Below the pieces are notes generated by a model. The model was not told the origin of the DNA and ran no database searches. It saw only the letters and a program-made list of their open reading frames with translations. Source: Aureispira sp. CCB-QB1 (GTDB taxonomy: Bacteria; Bacteroidota; Bacteroidia; Chitinophagales; Saprospiraceae). Taken from it: a DNA stretch of 64,000 nt. The stretch lies in assembly GCA_945870185.1 (NCBI GenBank), contig CAMBRK010000013.1, forward strand, positions 18,913-82,912, read 5' to 3'. This document shows positions 1-8,805 of this stretch, in pieces (within the stretch, counting starts at the first letter, position 1; every line of letters begins with the position of its first letter). The position numbers and the translations under genes are program-made.

Positions 1-2175
1 GAGGGTAAGTTGATGAATTCCTGTATTTAGGGAAAGTGCAATACTATCTTCTTTGCCGATATTGACTATAGGTTCGTCATTTAATTGATAATATTTTTTT
101 AATGCGTTGGTAATGTCGGTTTCGTAAGTGAGTGTAGTCTCGATAGTGCTTTGCCCACAGATATTATTGATAGCAAAAACAGCGTCACCTTGAACGATAT
201 TTGGTACAAATTTGAAGTCAATAAAGCCATCTTGGATCCAATCAACAAGCTTGGTTTTATTAAGTGGTATTTTAAAATTTATGGAGGAACATTGCTGATT
301 GCCCTGCGGCGTAGTACCTATCAAGGTATTGTCTTCATCGTAAACAAAAAAGAATTCTGTCACATCATCTATGTCCATGTTTCTAAGTGTGATCGTTATT
401 TCACCATCTGTAAGGGGTTGTGTAGTAGAAGGGTTGAAAGGTCCCAACTTTACAGTAACTGCATCAATGATGGACTCTGGACCAGGTGGTGCAGCTGAGG
501 TGACTATGGATGTAATTTTTCTTGTAATTACAGGTGAAGATTCCACACAATTGTCAGTGGCTACAGGTACTTTTACTTTGACAGTGGCTTCACACTCGCT
601 ATTGGCATCTACGGTTATATCTTTTTGGCAATTGCTAGTCTGCGGGATCGATTGGTCGGCGATTCCAAATATTGCGGGACTAATGGATACATTGCCACAA
701 GTATCATAGTAAACAAAGTCTACCTCTACATAACGCAGCAGTCCTTTGATTGGAGATGGACAGATCTGAGCTGGGAGCGTGGTGGGTTTGGTTCCAGGAA
801 AAGTGTTGAAATTGTTTACCTGATAACTACCTTTCAATGCAGCGAATGACTTCACTACTCCACAAGACGACTCAGCCTGAGATGCTCCCATATTCTGAAC
901 CCATAAAAAAAGTAAAGCGTTAAAGTCTTCTTGATCGGTACAGGCATAAGTTGCATTTTCAGCTGGTTTAATGATTTTAGGTCCAGCTGACTTGACTACT
1001 TTGAGATTTTGGTCATAAGTGCGGGTATTATTACAAATATCGCGCATGGTATATCTCCTTCTAATTTCTTCTGTACACCCTGTGCTGATAAGGCTATCCA
1101 CAAACGAAACAGAGGTCGGAGAACAATTATCTTCGAATCTGATATATATACTGTCTCTATGGAGTTGGAACACTTCACATGAAACCGTATCTTTAGGTAT
1201 ACCTTTCACTGTAGGTGCCTGAGTGTCTCTGACCGTAATGATTTGTGTTTTTTCTGATGAGTTACTGCATTTATCTGTTGCTATCCATTTTCGGGTGATG
1301 GTATAATTATAATGGCCACAAACTTTTGGGTCTGAATCTTTGGTAGATGTTTCTGAGAGCATTGGCTCAATATTTCTCGTACAGCCGTCCACTACAATCG
1401 GCTTGACAGGCAGCGGCACTCTATCGCACGCTACACTGACATCTTGTGGAAAATTAATAAATGCTGGTGCCACATCATCCACTACACTGAATTGGGTAGT
1501 TCCTGGAGTAATAGTCAAATTATTACATTCGTCTCTTACAAAAAAATTAATTTTTAAGTCCCATCGACACAGGCCGTCAGGGATTAATGGGTAAGGACCT
1601 GATGCGATATTTCCTCCACCTGATGATATCTGCACATTGTTAACAAAGTAACCGAAAGTGAAGTTAGACCATTGCAGTGAGTTGGAACACTGGTCCGAAG
1701 CAACGTATCCAGCTTTGTTTTTTATCCATTGGATTAGCGTATCTCGGATGCCATCCACACATTTATAAGTTACATTGGGAACTGTGTTTATGGCAGGTTT
1801 GGTGATATCTTTGGTAAAAAAAGATGCCGTATCCCTTACACTTTCATTTCCGGAAGGATCAATAGCTGAAAAAATAACATTTACTTTTTGAGTATTTCCG
1901 CATAAGACATCCAGTGAATTGTTAAAAATCGTAGTTGCTTGAGTCAATGTGATATTGGTCTGAATGGTAAAGGAGCCTGAATTATCAGCAAAAACGGCAC
2001 CTGCTGCATTATTAAACCATTGGGAGAGCTTACCTACAAGGTCTGATGTCTGACCACACTCAAAAGACGTATCCCTTGCCGGTGAGACCAATAGCGGAGG
2101 AGATGTGTCTTGACCTTTTAAAAGAGCAAAGCACAATATAAATAGTAAAACAAGAATCTTTCGATCTTTTATCAT
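1..2175 (-). CDS. Large secreted multi-repeat surface protein (5' part, runs off the window)
   Basis: The reading frame is open from 2175 to base 1 (725 codons) with no stop, so the gene continues beyond the window. It begins with a signal peptide (MIKDRKILVLLFILCFALLKGQ) followed by repeated beta-sandwich-like units. Typical phrases are 'VTVDANSECEATVKVKVP', 'ITKPAINTVPNVTYKC' and 'DTQAPTVKGIPKDTVSCE', with paired cysteines and TDNC/SDQC-type turns. These resemble HYR/Ig-like repeats of Bacteroidota adhesins, which usually end in a T9SS or gliding-type C-terminal domain; that end is not visible here. The start is uncertain: in-frame ATGs also occur at 2190 and 2280. The 2280 one lies 9 bp after a TATCTTTG box (2289-2296) but would put about 35 residues before the signal peptide. 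Role in adhesion or matrix binding is inference. Confidence 0.75.
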   Translation of the reverse strand, partial: MIKDRKILVLLFILCFALLKGQDTSPPLLVSPARDTSFECGQTSDLVGKLSQWFNNAAGAVFADNSGSFTIQTNITLTQATTIFNNSLDVLCGNTQKVNVIFSAIDPSGNESVRDTASFFTKDITKPAINTVPNVTYKCVDGIRDTLIQWIKNKAGYVASDQCSNSLQWSNFTFGYFVNNVQISSGGGNIASGPYPLIPDGLCRWDLKINFFVRDECNNLTITPGTTQFSVVDDVAPAFINFPQDVSVACDRVPLPVKPIVVDGCTRNIEPMLSETSTKDSDPKVCGHYNYTITRKWIATDKCSNSSEKTQIITVRDTQAPTVKGIPKDTVSCEVFQLHRDSIYIRFEDNCSPTSVSFVDSLISTGCTEEIRRRYTMRDICNNTRTYDQNLKVVKSAGPKIIKPAENATYACTDQEDFNALLFLWVQNMGASQAESSCGVVKSFAALKGSYQVNNFNTFPGTKPTTLPAQICPSPIKGLLRYVEVDFVYYDTCGNVSISPAIFGIADQSIPQTSNCQKDITVDANSECEATVKVKVPVATDNCVESSPVITRKITSIVTSAAPPGPESIIDAVTVKLGPFNPSTTQPLTDGEITITLRNMDIDDVTEFFFVYDEDNTLIGTTPQGNQQCSSINFKIPLNKTKLVDWIQDGFIDFKFVPNIVQGDAVFAINNICGQSTIETTLTYETDITNALKKYYQLNDEPIVNIGKEDSIALSLNTGIHQLTL

Positions 2176-2288
2176 AAATTCTATAAGCATCTCAGGTTTG
2201 TTAAAACTCCAACATTTAGTTTGAAGGTATTGGTTTTTACTTCGATATTTTTTTTTTAAAAATGTTTCGTAAACGTCCATTACAAAGG

Positions 2289-2296
2289 CAAAGATA
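2289..2296 (-). promoter_or_regulatory. Candidate -7 box (TATCTTTG) of the large surface protein
   Basis: On the minus strand this reads TATCTTTG, a match to the Bacteroidota -7 consensus TAnnTTTG. No TTG was found at the ideal -33 distance. It implies either a leader of roughly 100 nt for the 2175 start or a nearly leaderless message starting at 2280. Confidence 0.4.
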
Positions 2297-2879
2297 CGCA
2301 GAAATTAGAAGAAATCGGCTAAAAAATAAAGCAAAAGTTATATATATCCAATTGTAAAAAAAAATAAAAAAATGTTGTTTTATTATTTATTGAGGAGTGT
2401 ATAGCCAACGAGCATAGATTCATTCTTTAGATAGTAATGAAACCCTGATGGCTTGTAAGGTTTCTATTTTGAACGATAATAAAAATTAAGTCACGACCCA
2501 AGCATAAGCAGAGTTCACTGTTACAAAATATGTATATTTTTTTATAGTTGTCCTTTAACAAAAAAAAATGTCGTAACCACCAAAAGAGAAAATCTAGGTA
2601 TTAAAGATTCATATCTAAATTAGTATGGCTCATAATAAACCGGCCAAGAATCATTGTAGGCAAAGATGTAAACAATTTATATGGATTGGGTGGAATAAAG
2701 AATTGTGTTGCCCAACAATCTTTGTAGTAAGAAATAAACAATAGCATATAAAATTTGTCTATGTATTTATTCTAATCTTTGGCAGCAGAGATTACTTAAT
2801 TTTGACCAAATTTTTAAAAAGTATTCTTACAGATATCGATTTGAGAACTACTTTTGACCTTTTTAATGGATAATACAAA
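2297..2879. other. Gene-free stretch upstream of the desaturase
   Basis: AT-rich spacer with homopolymer A runs and no convincing reading frame, RNA gene or strong hairpin. A TAATTTTG string at 2797-2804 could be a -7 box for the desaturase, but the nearest TTTG is only 15 bp upstream, so support is weak. Confidence 0.4.
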
Positions 2880-3908
2880 ATGACTAAATTTAATAGAGCA
2901 GAATTGTTGGAAGATGTGAAGGATTGGCATCATATGCTTAAGAAATATCAAGTTCCTGATACTCAAAAAGCTATTATTCAAGTGATCAATAGTTATGGAA
3001 TATTTATTGGGATTTGGGTCTTGCAATTTTTTTTATATGATTATTCAGTATTTTGGGTGATAGGATTAGCTATTCTCAATGGATTGTTATTAGGAAGGAT
3101 TTTTATCATTCAACATGACTGTGGTCATAAGTCATTTTTGAGAAGCCGCCTTGCCAATGACATCATAGGTACGGTCAGTAGCTTTTTTACCTTTATCCCT
3201 TACAAATACTGGGCAGCAAATCACAATTTTCACCATGCACATAATGGTCAAATAGAGCATTCGGATATAGGAGATATAGAATGTCTCACTGTAGAGCAAT
3301 ATGCAAAGCTTACATTGATCAATAAGATTAAATATAGGGTATATAGAAATCCATTGTATTTGTTTACCATCGGAGGTTTCTTTTATGTTACGATCTATAA
3401 TAGATTTGCATTTCTTAAGGATGGCGTGTTTGCCAAAGTTCGTCATTCGGTAAAAAGGGCCAATTTACTTTACGCGATATTGTATTTTTCTTTTGGATAT
3501 TTTATTGGGTTTAAGGAATTTTTTGTGGTTCAGTTTATCAATTTATTCTTTTTCGGAACTTATGCACTTTGGTTTTTTTATATACAGCATCAGTATGAAA
3601 CAGTATACAAGAGTACCCAAGATAATTGGAATTATGTAGTCTCTGCTTTGAAAGGAAGTACCTATTATGATTTGCCTGCAATATTACATTGGCTTACGGG
3701 AAATATTGGTTATCATCACATCCACCACTTGAGTCCTGCTATTCCCAATTACCACCTAAAAGCTTGTAACGCTGAGTTTCCAATATTTGAAAAGTATACC
3801 AATAAAGTAGGTTTTTGGGAAGGTTTCAGCAGTGTTTTTGCCAATCTATATGATGAAAAAGAAGGCAAAATGATATCATTCGGCGAATATAGAAGAAGGA
3901 AGCAATAG
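2880..3908 (+). CDS. Membrane fatty acid desaturase
   Basis: A 342-residue membrane protein of the fatty acid desaturase family (di-iron, acyl-lipid or acyl-CoA type). The three histidine boxes are present: HDCGH at 79-83, HNFHH at 115-119 and HHIHH at 279-283. They are separated by hydrophobic segments at about 37-75, 150-170 and 190-240, the usual topology with the boxes facing the cytoplasm. The enzyme would insert a double bond in membrane acyl chains using oxygen and an electron donor. The regiospecificity (delta-9 or other) cannot be read from the sequence. It is a single-gene unit converging on the acetyltransferase operon. An earlier ATG at 2866 is out of frame and stops at once, so 2880 is the start. 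Confidence 0.9.
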   Translation: MTKFNRAELLEDVKDWHHMLKKYQVPDTQKAIIQVINSYGIFIGIWVLQFFLYDYSVFWVIGLAILNGLLLGRIFIIQHDCGHKSFLRSRLANDIIGTVSSFFTFIPYKYWAANHNFHHAHNGQIEHSDIGDIECLTVEQYAKLTLINKIKYRVYRNPLYLFTIGGFFYVTIYNRFAFLKDGVFAKVRHSVKRANLLYAILYFSFGYFIGFKEFFVVQFINLFFFGTYALWFFYIQHQYETVYKSTQDNWNYVVSALKGSTYYDLPAILHWLTGNIGYHHIHHLSPAIPNYHLKACNAEFPIFEKYTNKVGFWEGFSSVFANLYDEKEGKMISFGEYRRRKQ

Positions 3909-4268
3909 GAATCTAGTTGGTGTAGCGCCGGATTATCATTAAGCTAATTTCGTAATAATCGCATGACTGACTTTACTTGTCTGGCTGGTATCTTTTAGTG
4001 GATAAACTACTCTTAAGTAAAAAATAAATACATCTAATATATTGATTATCAATAGATAAATTTTATGTTGTAAAAAAAAATAATTTTTTTTAAAATTTAA
4101 AGCAGCGAAACAGAAACTTAATGACTCTTATTGATAGAGATTCCAAGTCTCTAAAATTGATATTCTTTTCAAATAATAATTGAAAAAAATCTTTAGCGAA
4201 GAAAAAGAGCCTTCTGAAAGCAGAAGGCTTTTTTATTTTAGGACATTTCGTAATCATCCCAATAAGAT
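3909..4268. other. Convergent intergenic region with a terminator
   Basis: About 360 bp between converging genes. Apart from the strong hairpin terminator at 4208-4236 it holds only AT-rich sequence, with A8/T8 runs near 4071-4090, and no credible gene. Confidence 0.5.
4208..4236. terminator. Bidirectional rho-independent terminator
   Basis: A perfect 9-bp stem (AGCCTTCTG / CAGAAGGCT) with an AAAG tetraloop is followed by TTTTTATTTT on the plus strand and preceded by an A-rich tract. It can therefore end both the desaturase transcript and the leftward acetyltransferase operon. Confidence 0.85.
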
Positions 4269-4727
4269 TTACGCCATCACCATAATTAAATGTGGTATCC
4301 CATCTTCTAAATAAGGTTCGTTCAAATCTTGAAAGCCTAATGATTCATAAAAAGTCTTTAAATAGGCCTGAGCACCAATTTTGATAGGGTATCCTGGAAA
4401 TTGCTCTTTGACCAAATGTATGGATTCCATCATGAGTAGTTTTCCGTAGCCTTTACCTCGCACAGCAGCACTATTGATAACTCGTCCTATTGATACAAAG
4501 TTATCATATGAAACACCCTCAGGAATCAATCGGGTATAACAACATAGTGTGCCATCTTCACTTCTGCCTATTAAGTGATAGGAATCATAATCTTTCCCAT
4601 CTGCATCTTGATAGGGGCAGTTTTGTTCTACCACAAATATTTCTTGCCTCAATCTGAGAATTTCATACAATTCATTAACTGATAATTGATCAAATGGCTT
4701 ACAAGTAAAACTAATATCCGTTGTCAT
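4269..4727 (-). CDS. ElaA-like GNAT N-acetyltransferase
   Basis: A 152-residue acetyltransferase of the GNAT fold, ElaA type. The N-terminal 'LRLRQEIFVVEQNCPYQDAD' region is the ElaA hallmark. The acetyl-CoA pyrophosphate loop is seen as VRGKGYGKLL at about residues 89-98. The substrate is unknown; ElaA proteins are small cytosolic acetyltransferases of undefined target. The long frame starts with GTG at 4730, but the following ATG at 4727 overlaps the upstream stop as TGATG, so translation is probably coupled to the EEP-like gene in front and 4727 is chosen. Confidence 0.85.
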   Translation of the reverse strand: MTTDISFTCKPFDQLSVNELYEILRLRQEIFVVEQNCPYQDADGKDYDSYHLIGRSEDGTLCCYTRLIPEGVSYDNFVSIGRVINSAAVRGKGYGKLLMMESIHLVKEQFPGYPIKIGAQAYLKTFYESLGFQDLNEPYLEDGIPHLIMVMA

Positions 4728-5656
4728 CACCTTGTTTTTTTAATTTCACGCTTAAGTTGATAAGAAGCATAACAGCCTACTTTGGCATTTAATGAGTCTG
4801 AAATTTCCTTAAATAAAAAACATTGTAACTTTGGATGGTAGAAAATATGGTCATAGGGCATTTTCATGGAAGTTACATTGACTTCTCTCCTGCTGTTTTG
4901 CATTTTGGTCTTATCTCTAAATCTAATGACATCATGATCCCAATATACTTGGTTAAATTCCCCAGCAACTAAAGCAATATTTTTATTATTTGTAATGTAA
5001 TTTTCCAATTCGTTAATTTCATGCTTTGCTCTTTTTCTGGATTCTTCATCTAAGGCAGGCGTGATATAAGCAGAAAGGATGCTTACTGTATCGTTACCCA
5101 TCAATAAGGAAAAATCTAAAAAAGAAATGTGGTTTACTGCCACTTTTTTGGTGGATATAAATGGCTTTCTTGAATATGCAGATTTACCGTAAACATCCAT
5201 TCTTAAATCATCAAAGTGGTATGGAAATGATGATTGTAATATTTCGGGCAAAATGGCGGCCCAATCTGGAGTAAACTCTTGAAACGATATGACGTCGATA
5301 GTGCTGTCTTGTGCTATTTTATGGATATTATCTACATCGCTGGTTACGCTTAAATTGATATGAGCAATTGTAAATTTAGGAGTTTCATTGGATTTAGGAT
5401 ATTTTAGATCCATATTTGAAGCATTTTTCAGAAAGAGAGCAAGAGCCGCGGCGCAACTAAAACTAGCGTATAAAACAGTTCTGCTGCCAATGATTAACCC
5501 TAACAATCCCGAGATGATCAAAAAAAACAGAAAATGAACAAAATATTCTTGTAAATGCGTGTGCCAACCTCTAATAGGAATAAAAATAACAATCATAGTT
5601 ATCCAAACAATGATGCCCGCAATTATTTTATTTCCTAATCTTAAAATCTCCTCCAT
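4727..5656 (-). CDS. Membrane-anchored EEP-fold protein, catalytically degenerate
   Basis: 309 residues: three hydrophobic segments at about 11-28, 40-58 and 61-76, then an endonuclease/exonuclease/phosphatase (EEP) domain. The first part of the active site looks intact (HINLSV near 99-104; QE at 126-127; PYDHIF at 267-272). However, the normally invariant GDFN is GEFN at 232-235. The C-terminal SDH motif with the catalytic histidine is missing, with VGCYASYQL in its place at about 293-301. It overlaps the acetyltransferase downstream by TGATG and follows the lamin-tail protein by 8 bp, so the three probably form one operon. It may be a pseudo-enzyme or bind a ligand; function unknown. Confidence 0.75.
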   Translation of the reverse strand: MEEILRLGNKIIAGIIVWITMIVIFIPIRGWHTHLQEYFVHFLFFLIISGLLGLIIGSRTVLYASFSCAAALALFLKNASNMDLKYPKSNETPKFTIAHINLSVTSDVDNIHKIAQDSTIDVISFQEFTPDWAAILPEILQSSFPYHFDDLRMDVYGKSAYSRKPFISTKKVAVNHISFLDFSLLMGNDTVSILSAYITPALDEESRKRAKHEINELENYITNNKNIALVAGEFNQVYWDHDVIRFRDKTKMQNSRREVNVTSMKMPYDHIFYHPKLQCFLFKEISDSLNAKVGCYASYQLKREIKKTR

Positions 5657-5664
5657 AAATCACA

Positions 5665-7512
5665 TTAGAACTTTTGAGCCGCTACCACAACTTTTTTACT
5701 TTCCTTGACTTCTCCATCTGGGTGAAAGAGTTGGCTTAAAATAATATACATTCCTGTCTTCACTATATTTCCTTCGACGTCAGTTCCATCCCATTTTATA
5801 ATGGATTCGGCCCCTAATAATATGTTTTGCCCTAGATCAACAATAGGAAACCCATCTGCATCAAAAATCCTTATTTTGGCAAGATATCCTGCCTTTTCCA
5901 AATCATACTGTAAGATTACAAAATCCTGATCTCCATCTCCATCAGGTGTAAATACCTTTTTATCTAAGGTTAAAAAATCTTTTGTTTCCACAACATTTCC
6001 ATTATCCAAGCTATTTGAATTTTTATATCCAGGGGTAGCATATTGGGTTAAGGAGGATGCTGAATGCCAGTTATTCTTGTCATTAGATGTCTTTGAGATA
6101 GAGATTCTTTCGAGACTGACACCCTTCTTATCATCAATCAAAGCAAAGTGATATGACTCGTCGTAATCAAATGAGTCAATAACTATGTTTTGTCCACTTT
6201 TTCGGACCAATATAGAGATATTTGCATTGGCTACATTAAAGGCAGGAATCGTTGCTTCAATAAAAGTAGCCGTATCCGGTGCAGCATAGGTCGCTTTTAA
6301 AAAGGCTATATCTTTGGAGATGGCCACATACTTGCCAGGCAACAATATAGTACTGGTACGAATGGCACGGGTTTCATTTCTTTGGCTATTTCGGATCATC
6401 AAACTATCTAATTTCAAGTATTTTGAAGTAGGATTATACAATTCTACAAAATCCTCTCCACCTATATATGGGTCGGTCAAAACTTCTGTGATTATTAAAT
6501 CGTTTTTTCCAGGTTTTTCTGCATATATAAAACTGACCGCTTGATCAGTAGTATTTCCATTTCTATCTTTAATATTTCTAATGGTAATGGTATAATTGAC
6601 ACCACTTTTTATTTGTTGCGCTGGAAACTGCAGTATAACTTCAGCCAGTCGAATAGTGGTAAACAAAACACTACTTGGGGATCCTAATCCATTATTTCCA
6701 ACATAATTTCCAACAATATTGAGTGTAGCTGGGTCGGGCGTTTCTGAAAAAACAATCTTAACCTGATCATTATCTAAAACTTCTGAAGAAATAACCCTAG
6801 GTGGTGTTGTATCTCTTTCGATGGTTTTAAATGAAATATCATCATAAAAAAATTTATCAGTTCGTGTGGAAGTATATTTACAATGAATCCCAAAAAACAT
6901 AGAATCCTGCAATGCGACTCCATTGTCAAAAATTTCAAAATCGTCTTCATAAAGTTTATTTCCTGCATAATCAGTTGCAATCATCCAAAATCCGTCTCGA
7001 TAAATCTTGATTTGTACCCTGCCATCGGCCGGATCACTAGCTATAGCCCCCAATTTTCCCGTTCCCAATAAAGTAGATACTCCACCAGTAAGCTTATAGA
7101 TTTGAATGGCATCATTAGACCCATTTTCTCCTAATTTCAAGTAATAACCATTGGATGAAAGTTCATTGGCTTGATCCGTAAATAAATAAATTTTAGAAAA
7201 ATTATCATTGGAGGGCGCAAACTGCATTTTAAAATAAAGGTCGACTAAAATACTATCTTTGGGCACTTTGAACTTAGTGAAAATATTACTTTCTCCCGCT
7301 GCCGGAGCAGCTAGTTGTAACTGACCTAATGAATTTATCTTGAAATTTTGAATATCTCCGAGCCACTTAGCCGAGTTGATGTTGTTATTATCGAAATTAA
7401 TAAGCATTTGTGCATTCACACCAGTCCACAAAGAGAGAATTATAAAAATATTTAAATATCTCTTTATGTAAAACAAGTAGAATGATATTGAAAGTTTATC
7501 TTTGCGCATCAT
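5665..7512 (-). CDS. Secreted lamin-tail-domain protein with CHU_C-like C-terminus
   Basis: 615 residues. Signal peptide at about 18-35 ending in NAQ; an N-terminal lectin/laminin-G-like beta region at 36-230; an Ig-like domain at 236-332 (TPPRVISSEVLDNDQVKIVF); a lamin-tail domain from about 337 (NDLIITEVLTDPYIGGEDFVELYNP); and a C-terminal domain from about 520 with KVFTPDGDGDQDF and IKWDGTDVEGN. The last resembles gliding/T9SS-type (CHU_C, FlgD-like) sorting domains. The protein is expected on the cell surface or secreted. It is first in the probable operon with the EEP-like and acetyltransferase genes. ATGs occur at 7512 and 7509; both fit. Function beyond surface localisation is not known. 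Confidence 0.8.
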   Translation of the reverse strand: MMRKDKLSISFYLFYIKRYLNIFIILSLWTGVNAQMLINFDNNNINSAKWLGDIQNFKINSLGQLQLAAPAAGESNIFTKFKVPKDSILVDLYFKMQFAPSNDNFSKIYLFTDQANELSSNGYYLKLGENGSNDAIQIYKLTGGVSTLLGTGKLGAIASDPADGRVQIKIYRDGFWMIATDYAGNKLYEDDFEIFDNGVALQDSMFFGIHCKYTSTRTDKFFYDDISFKTIERDTTPPRVISSEVLDNDQVKIVFSETPDPATLNIVGNYVGNNGLGSPSSVLFTTIRLAEVILQFPAQQIKSGVNYTITIRNIKDRNGNTTDQAVSFIYAEKPGKNDLIITEVLTDPYIGGEDFVELYNPTSKYLKLDSLMIRNSQRNETRAIRTSTILLPGKYVAISKDIAFLKATYAAPDTATFIEATIPAFNVANANISILVRKSGQNIVIDSFDYDESYHFALIDDKKGVSLERISISKTSNDKNNWHSASSLTQYATPGYKNSNSLDNGNVVETKDFLTLDKKVFTPDGDGDQDFVILQYDLEKAGYLAKIRIFDADGFPIVDLGQNILLGAESIIKWDGTDVEGNIVKTGMYIILSQLFHPDGEVKESKKVVVAAQKF

Positions 7513-7625
7513 TTTCTTTTAAGTGTTTGATCTGGATATCAACTGACTCATTTATAAATAATAGACATAACAACATCCAATGAGCCACTTTCAAAGAAGC
7601 AAAATTAATAATTAAAATGCAGACC

Positions 7626-7643
7626 ATCCCTATTTAAAGGGAT
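7626..7643. repeat. Short inverted repeat upstream of asd
   Basis: ATCCCT and AGGGAT form 6-bp arms around a 6-bp ATTTAA spacer, ending 18 bp before the asd start. It could be a 5'-leader hairpin or a protein-binding site; it may also be chance. Confidence 0.35.
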
Positions 7644-7661
7644 TTAATAAGATTTTTTTAC

Positions 7662-8660
7662 ATGAAAGTAGCATTAGTAGGAGCAACAGGCCTTGTAGGT
7701 AGAGTGATGAATGAAGTTCTGGAAGAATACGATTTTCCAATAACTGAATACATCCCTGTGGCATCTAGTAGATCTATAGGGAAATCAGTTACTTACAAAG
7801 GTAAAGCTTATCCTATCGTGAGCATGGAAGATGCTATAATAATGAAACCACAAATAGCAATATTTTCTGCTGGTGGGTCTACATCATTAGAATGGGCACC
7901 CCAATTTGCAGAAGTAGGTACAGTAGTTATTGATAATTCAAGTGCTTGGAGAATGGACCCTACTAAAAAATTGGTGGTTCCGGAAATCAATGCACATGAA
8001 CTTACCTTAAATGACAAAATCATTGCAAATCCTAATTGTTCGACAATACAAATGGTCGTTGCCTTGGCACCATTGCACCAGAAATACGGGATAAAAAGGC
8101 TGGTAATATCTACTTATCAATCTTTTACTGGTACTGGAGCAAAAGCCGTGGCACAATATGAAACGGAAAAAGCTGGCCAAGCTTGTAGCAAAGATGAAAT
8201 GGCTTATCATTATCAGATTTTTGAGAATGCCATTCCACAATGTGATGTATTCCTAGATAATCTGTATACGAAAGAAGAAATGAAACTAGTCCATGAAACC
8301 AAAAAGATATTGGGCGATGATACTTTAAGAATCACGGCTACAGCTGTAAGAATTCCTGTAAACGGTGGACACTCAGAATCAGTAAATGTAGAGTTTCATA
8401 AGCCATTCGAACTTTCTGATATACAAGAAACACTGAATAGTGCACCAGGTATCATATTACAGGATGATCCTGAAACTTTTAAATATCCAATGCCGTTGTA
8501 TAGTAAGAATAAAAATGAAGTTTTTGTAGGTCGAGTCAGAAGAGATGAGTCCGTAGAAAATGGTATCAATATGTGGATTGTAGCAGATAATCTGCGTAAA
8601 GGGGCTGCTACCAATGCAGTACAAATAGCGCAGTATTTAATAGAACATCGTTTAGTTTAA
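7662..8660 (+). CDS. asd: Aspartate-semialdehyde dehydrogenase
   Basis: 332 residues, full length. It reduces aspartyl-4-phosphate to aspartate semialdehyde with NADPH, the branch-point step to lysine/diaminopimelate, threonine and methionine. Visible signatures are the Rossmann loop GATGLVG at 7-13, SAGGSTS near 69-75, the catalytic cysteine C126 in NPNCSTIQ, and the acid/base histidine H237 in IPVNGGHSE. It is cytosolic. It stands alone between a divergent surface-protein operon and the coiled-coil gene, preceded by a short inverted repeat at 7626-7643. No neighbouring amino-acid biosynthesis genes are present. Confidence 0.97.
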   Translation: MKVALVGATGLVGRVMNEVLEEYDFPITEYIPVASSRSIGKSVTYKGKAYPIVSMEDAIIMKPQIAIFSAGGSTSLEWAPQFAEVGTVVIDNSSAWRMDPTKKLVVPEINAHELTLNDKIIANPNCSTIQMVVALAPLHQKYGIKRLVISTYQSFTGTGAKAVAQYETEKAGQACSKDEMAYHYQIFENAIPQCDVFLDNLYTKEEMKLVHETKKILGDDTLRITATAVRIPVNGGHSESVNVEFHKPFELSDIQETLNSAPGIILQDDPETFKYPMPLYSKNKNEVFVGRVRRDESVENGINMWIVADNLRKGAATNAVQIAQYLIEHRLV

Positions 8661-8805
8661 ACTTATAGAAATTTGAATTGAAAAAATTTGAAACATTAAT
8701 TGTCAATGAATTAAAAAATAATTTTTTTGGATTTAATTTCTGTAGCTTAAATTGTTATTATTACTTATAGTTTTTTATTGATTTTTTAATTTACATTGTT
8801 AAAAC

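Noticed and set aside
371..1594. Plus-strand frames of 60-112 codons over the first 1.6 kb
   Set aside because: They are shadows of the continuous minus-strand frame of the large surface protein, which has signal peptide and repeats.
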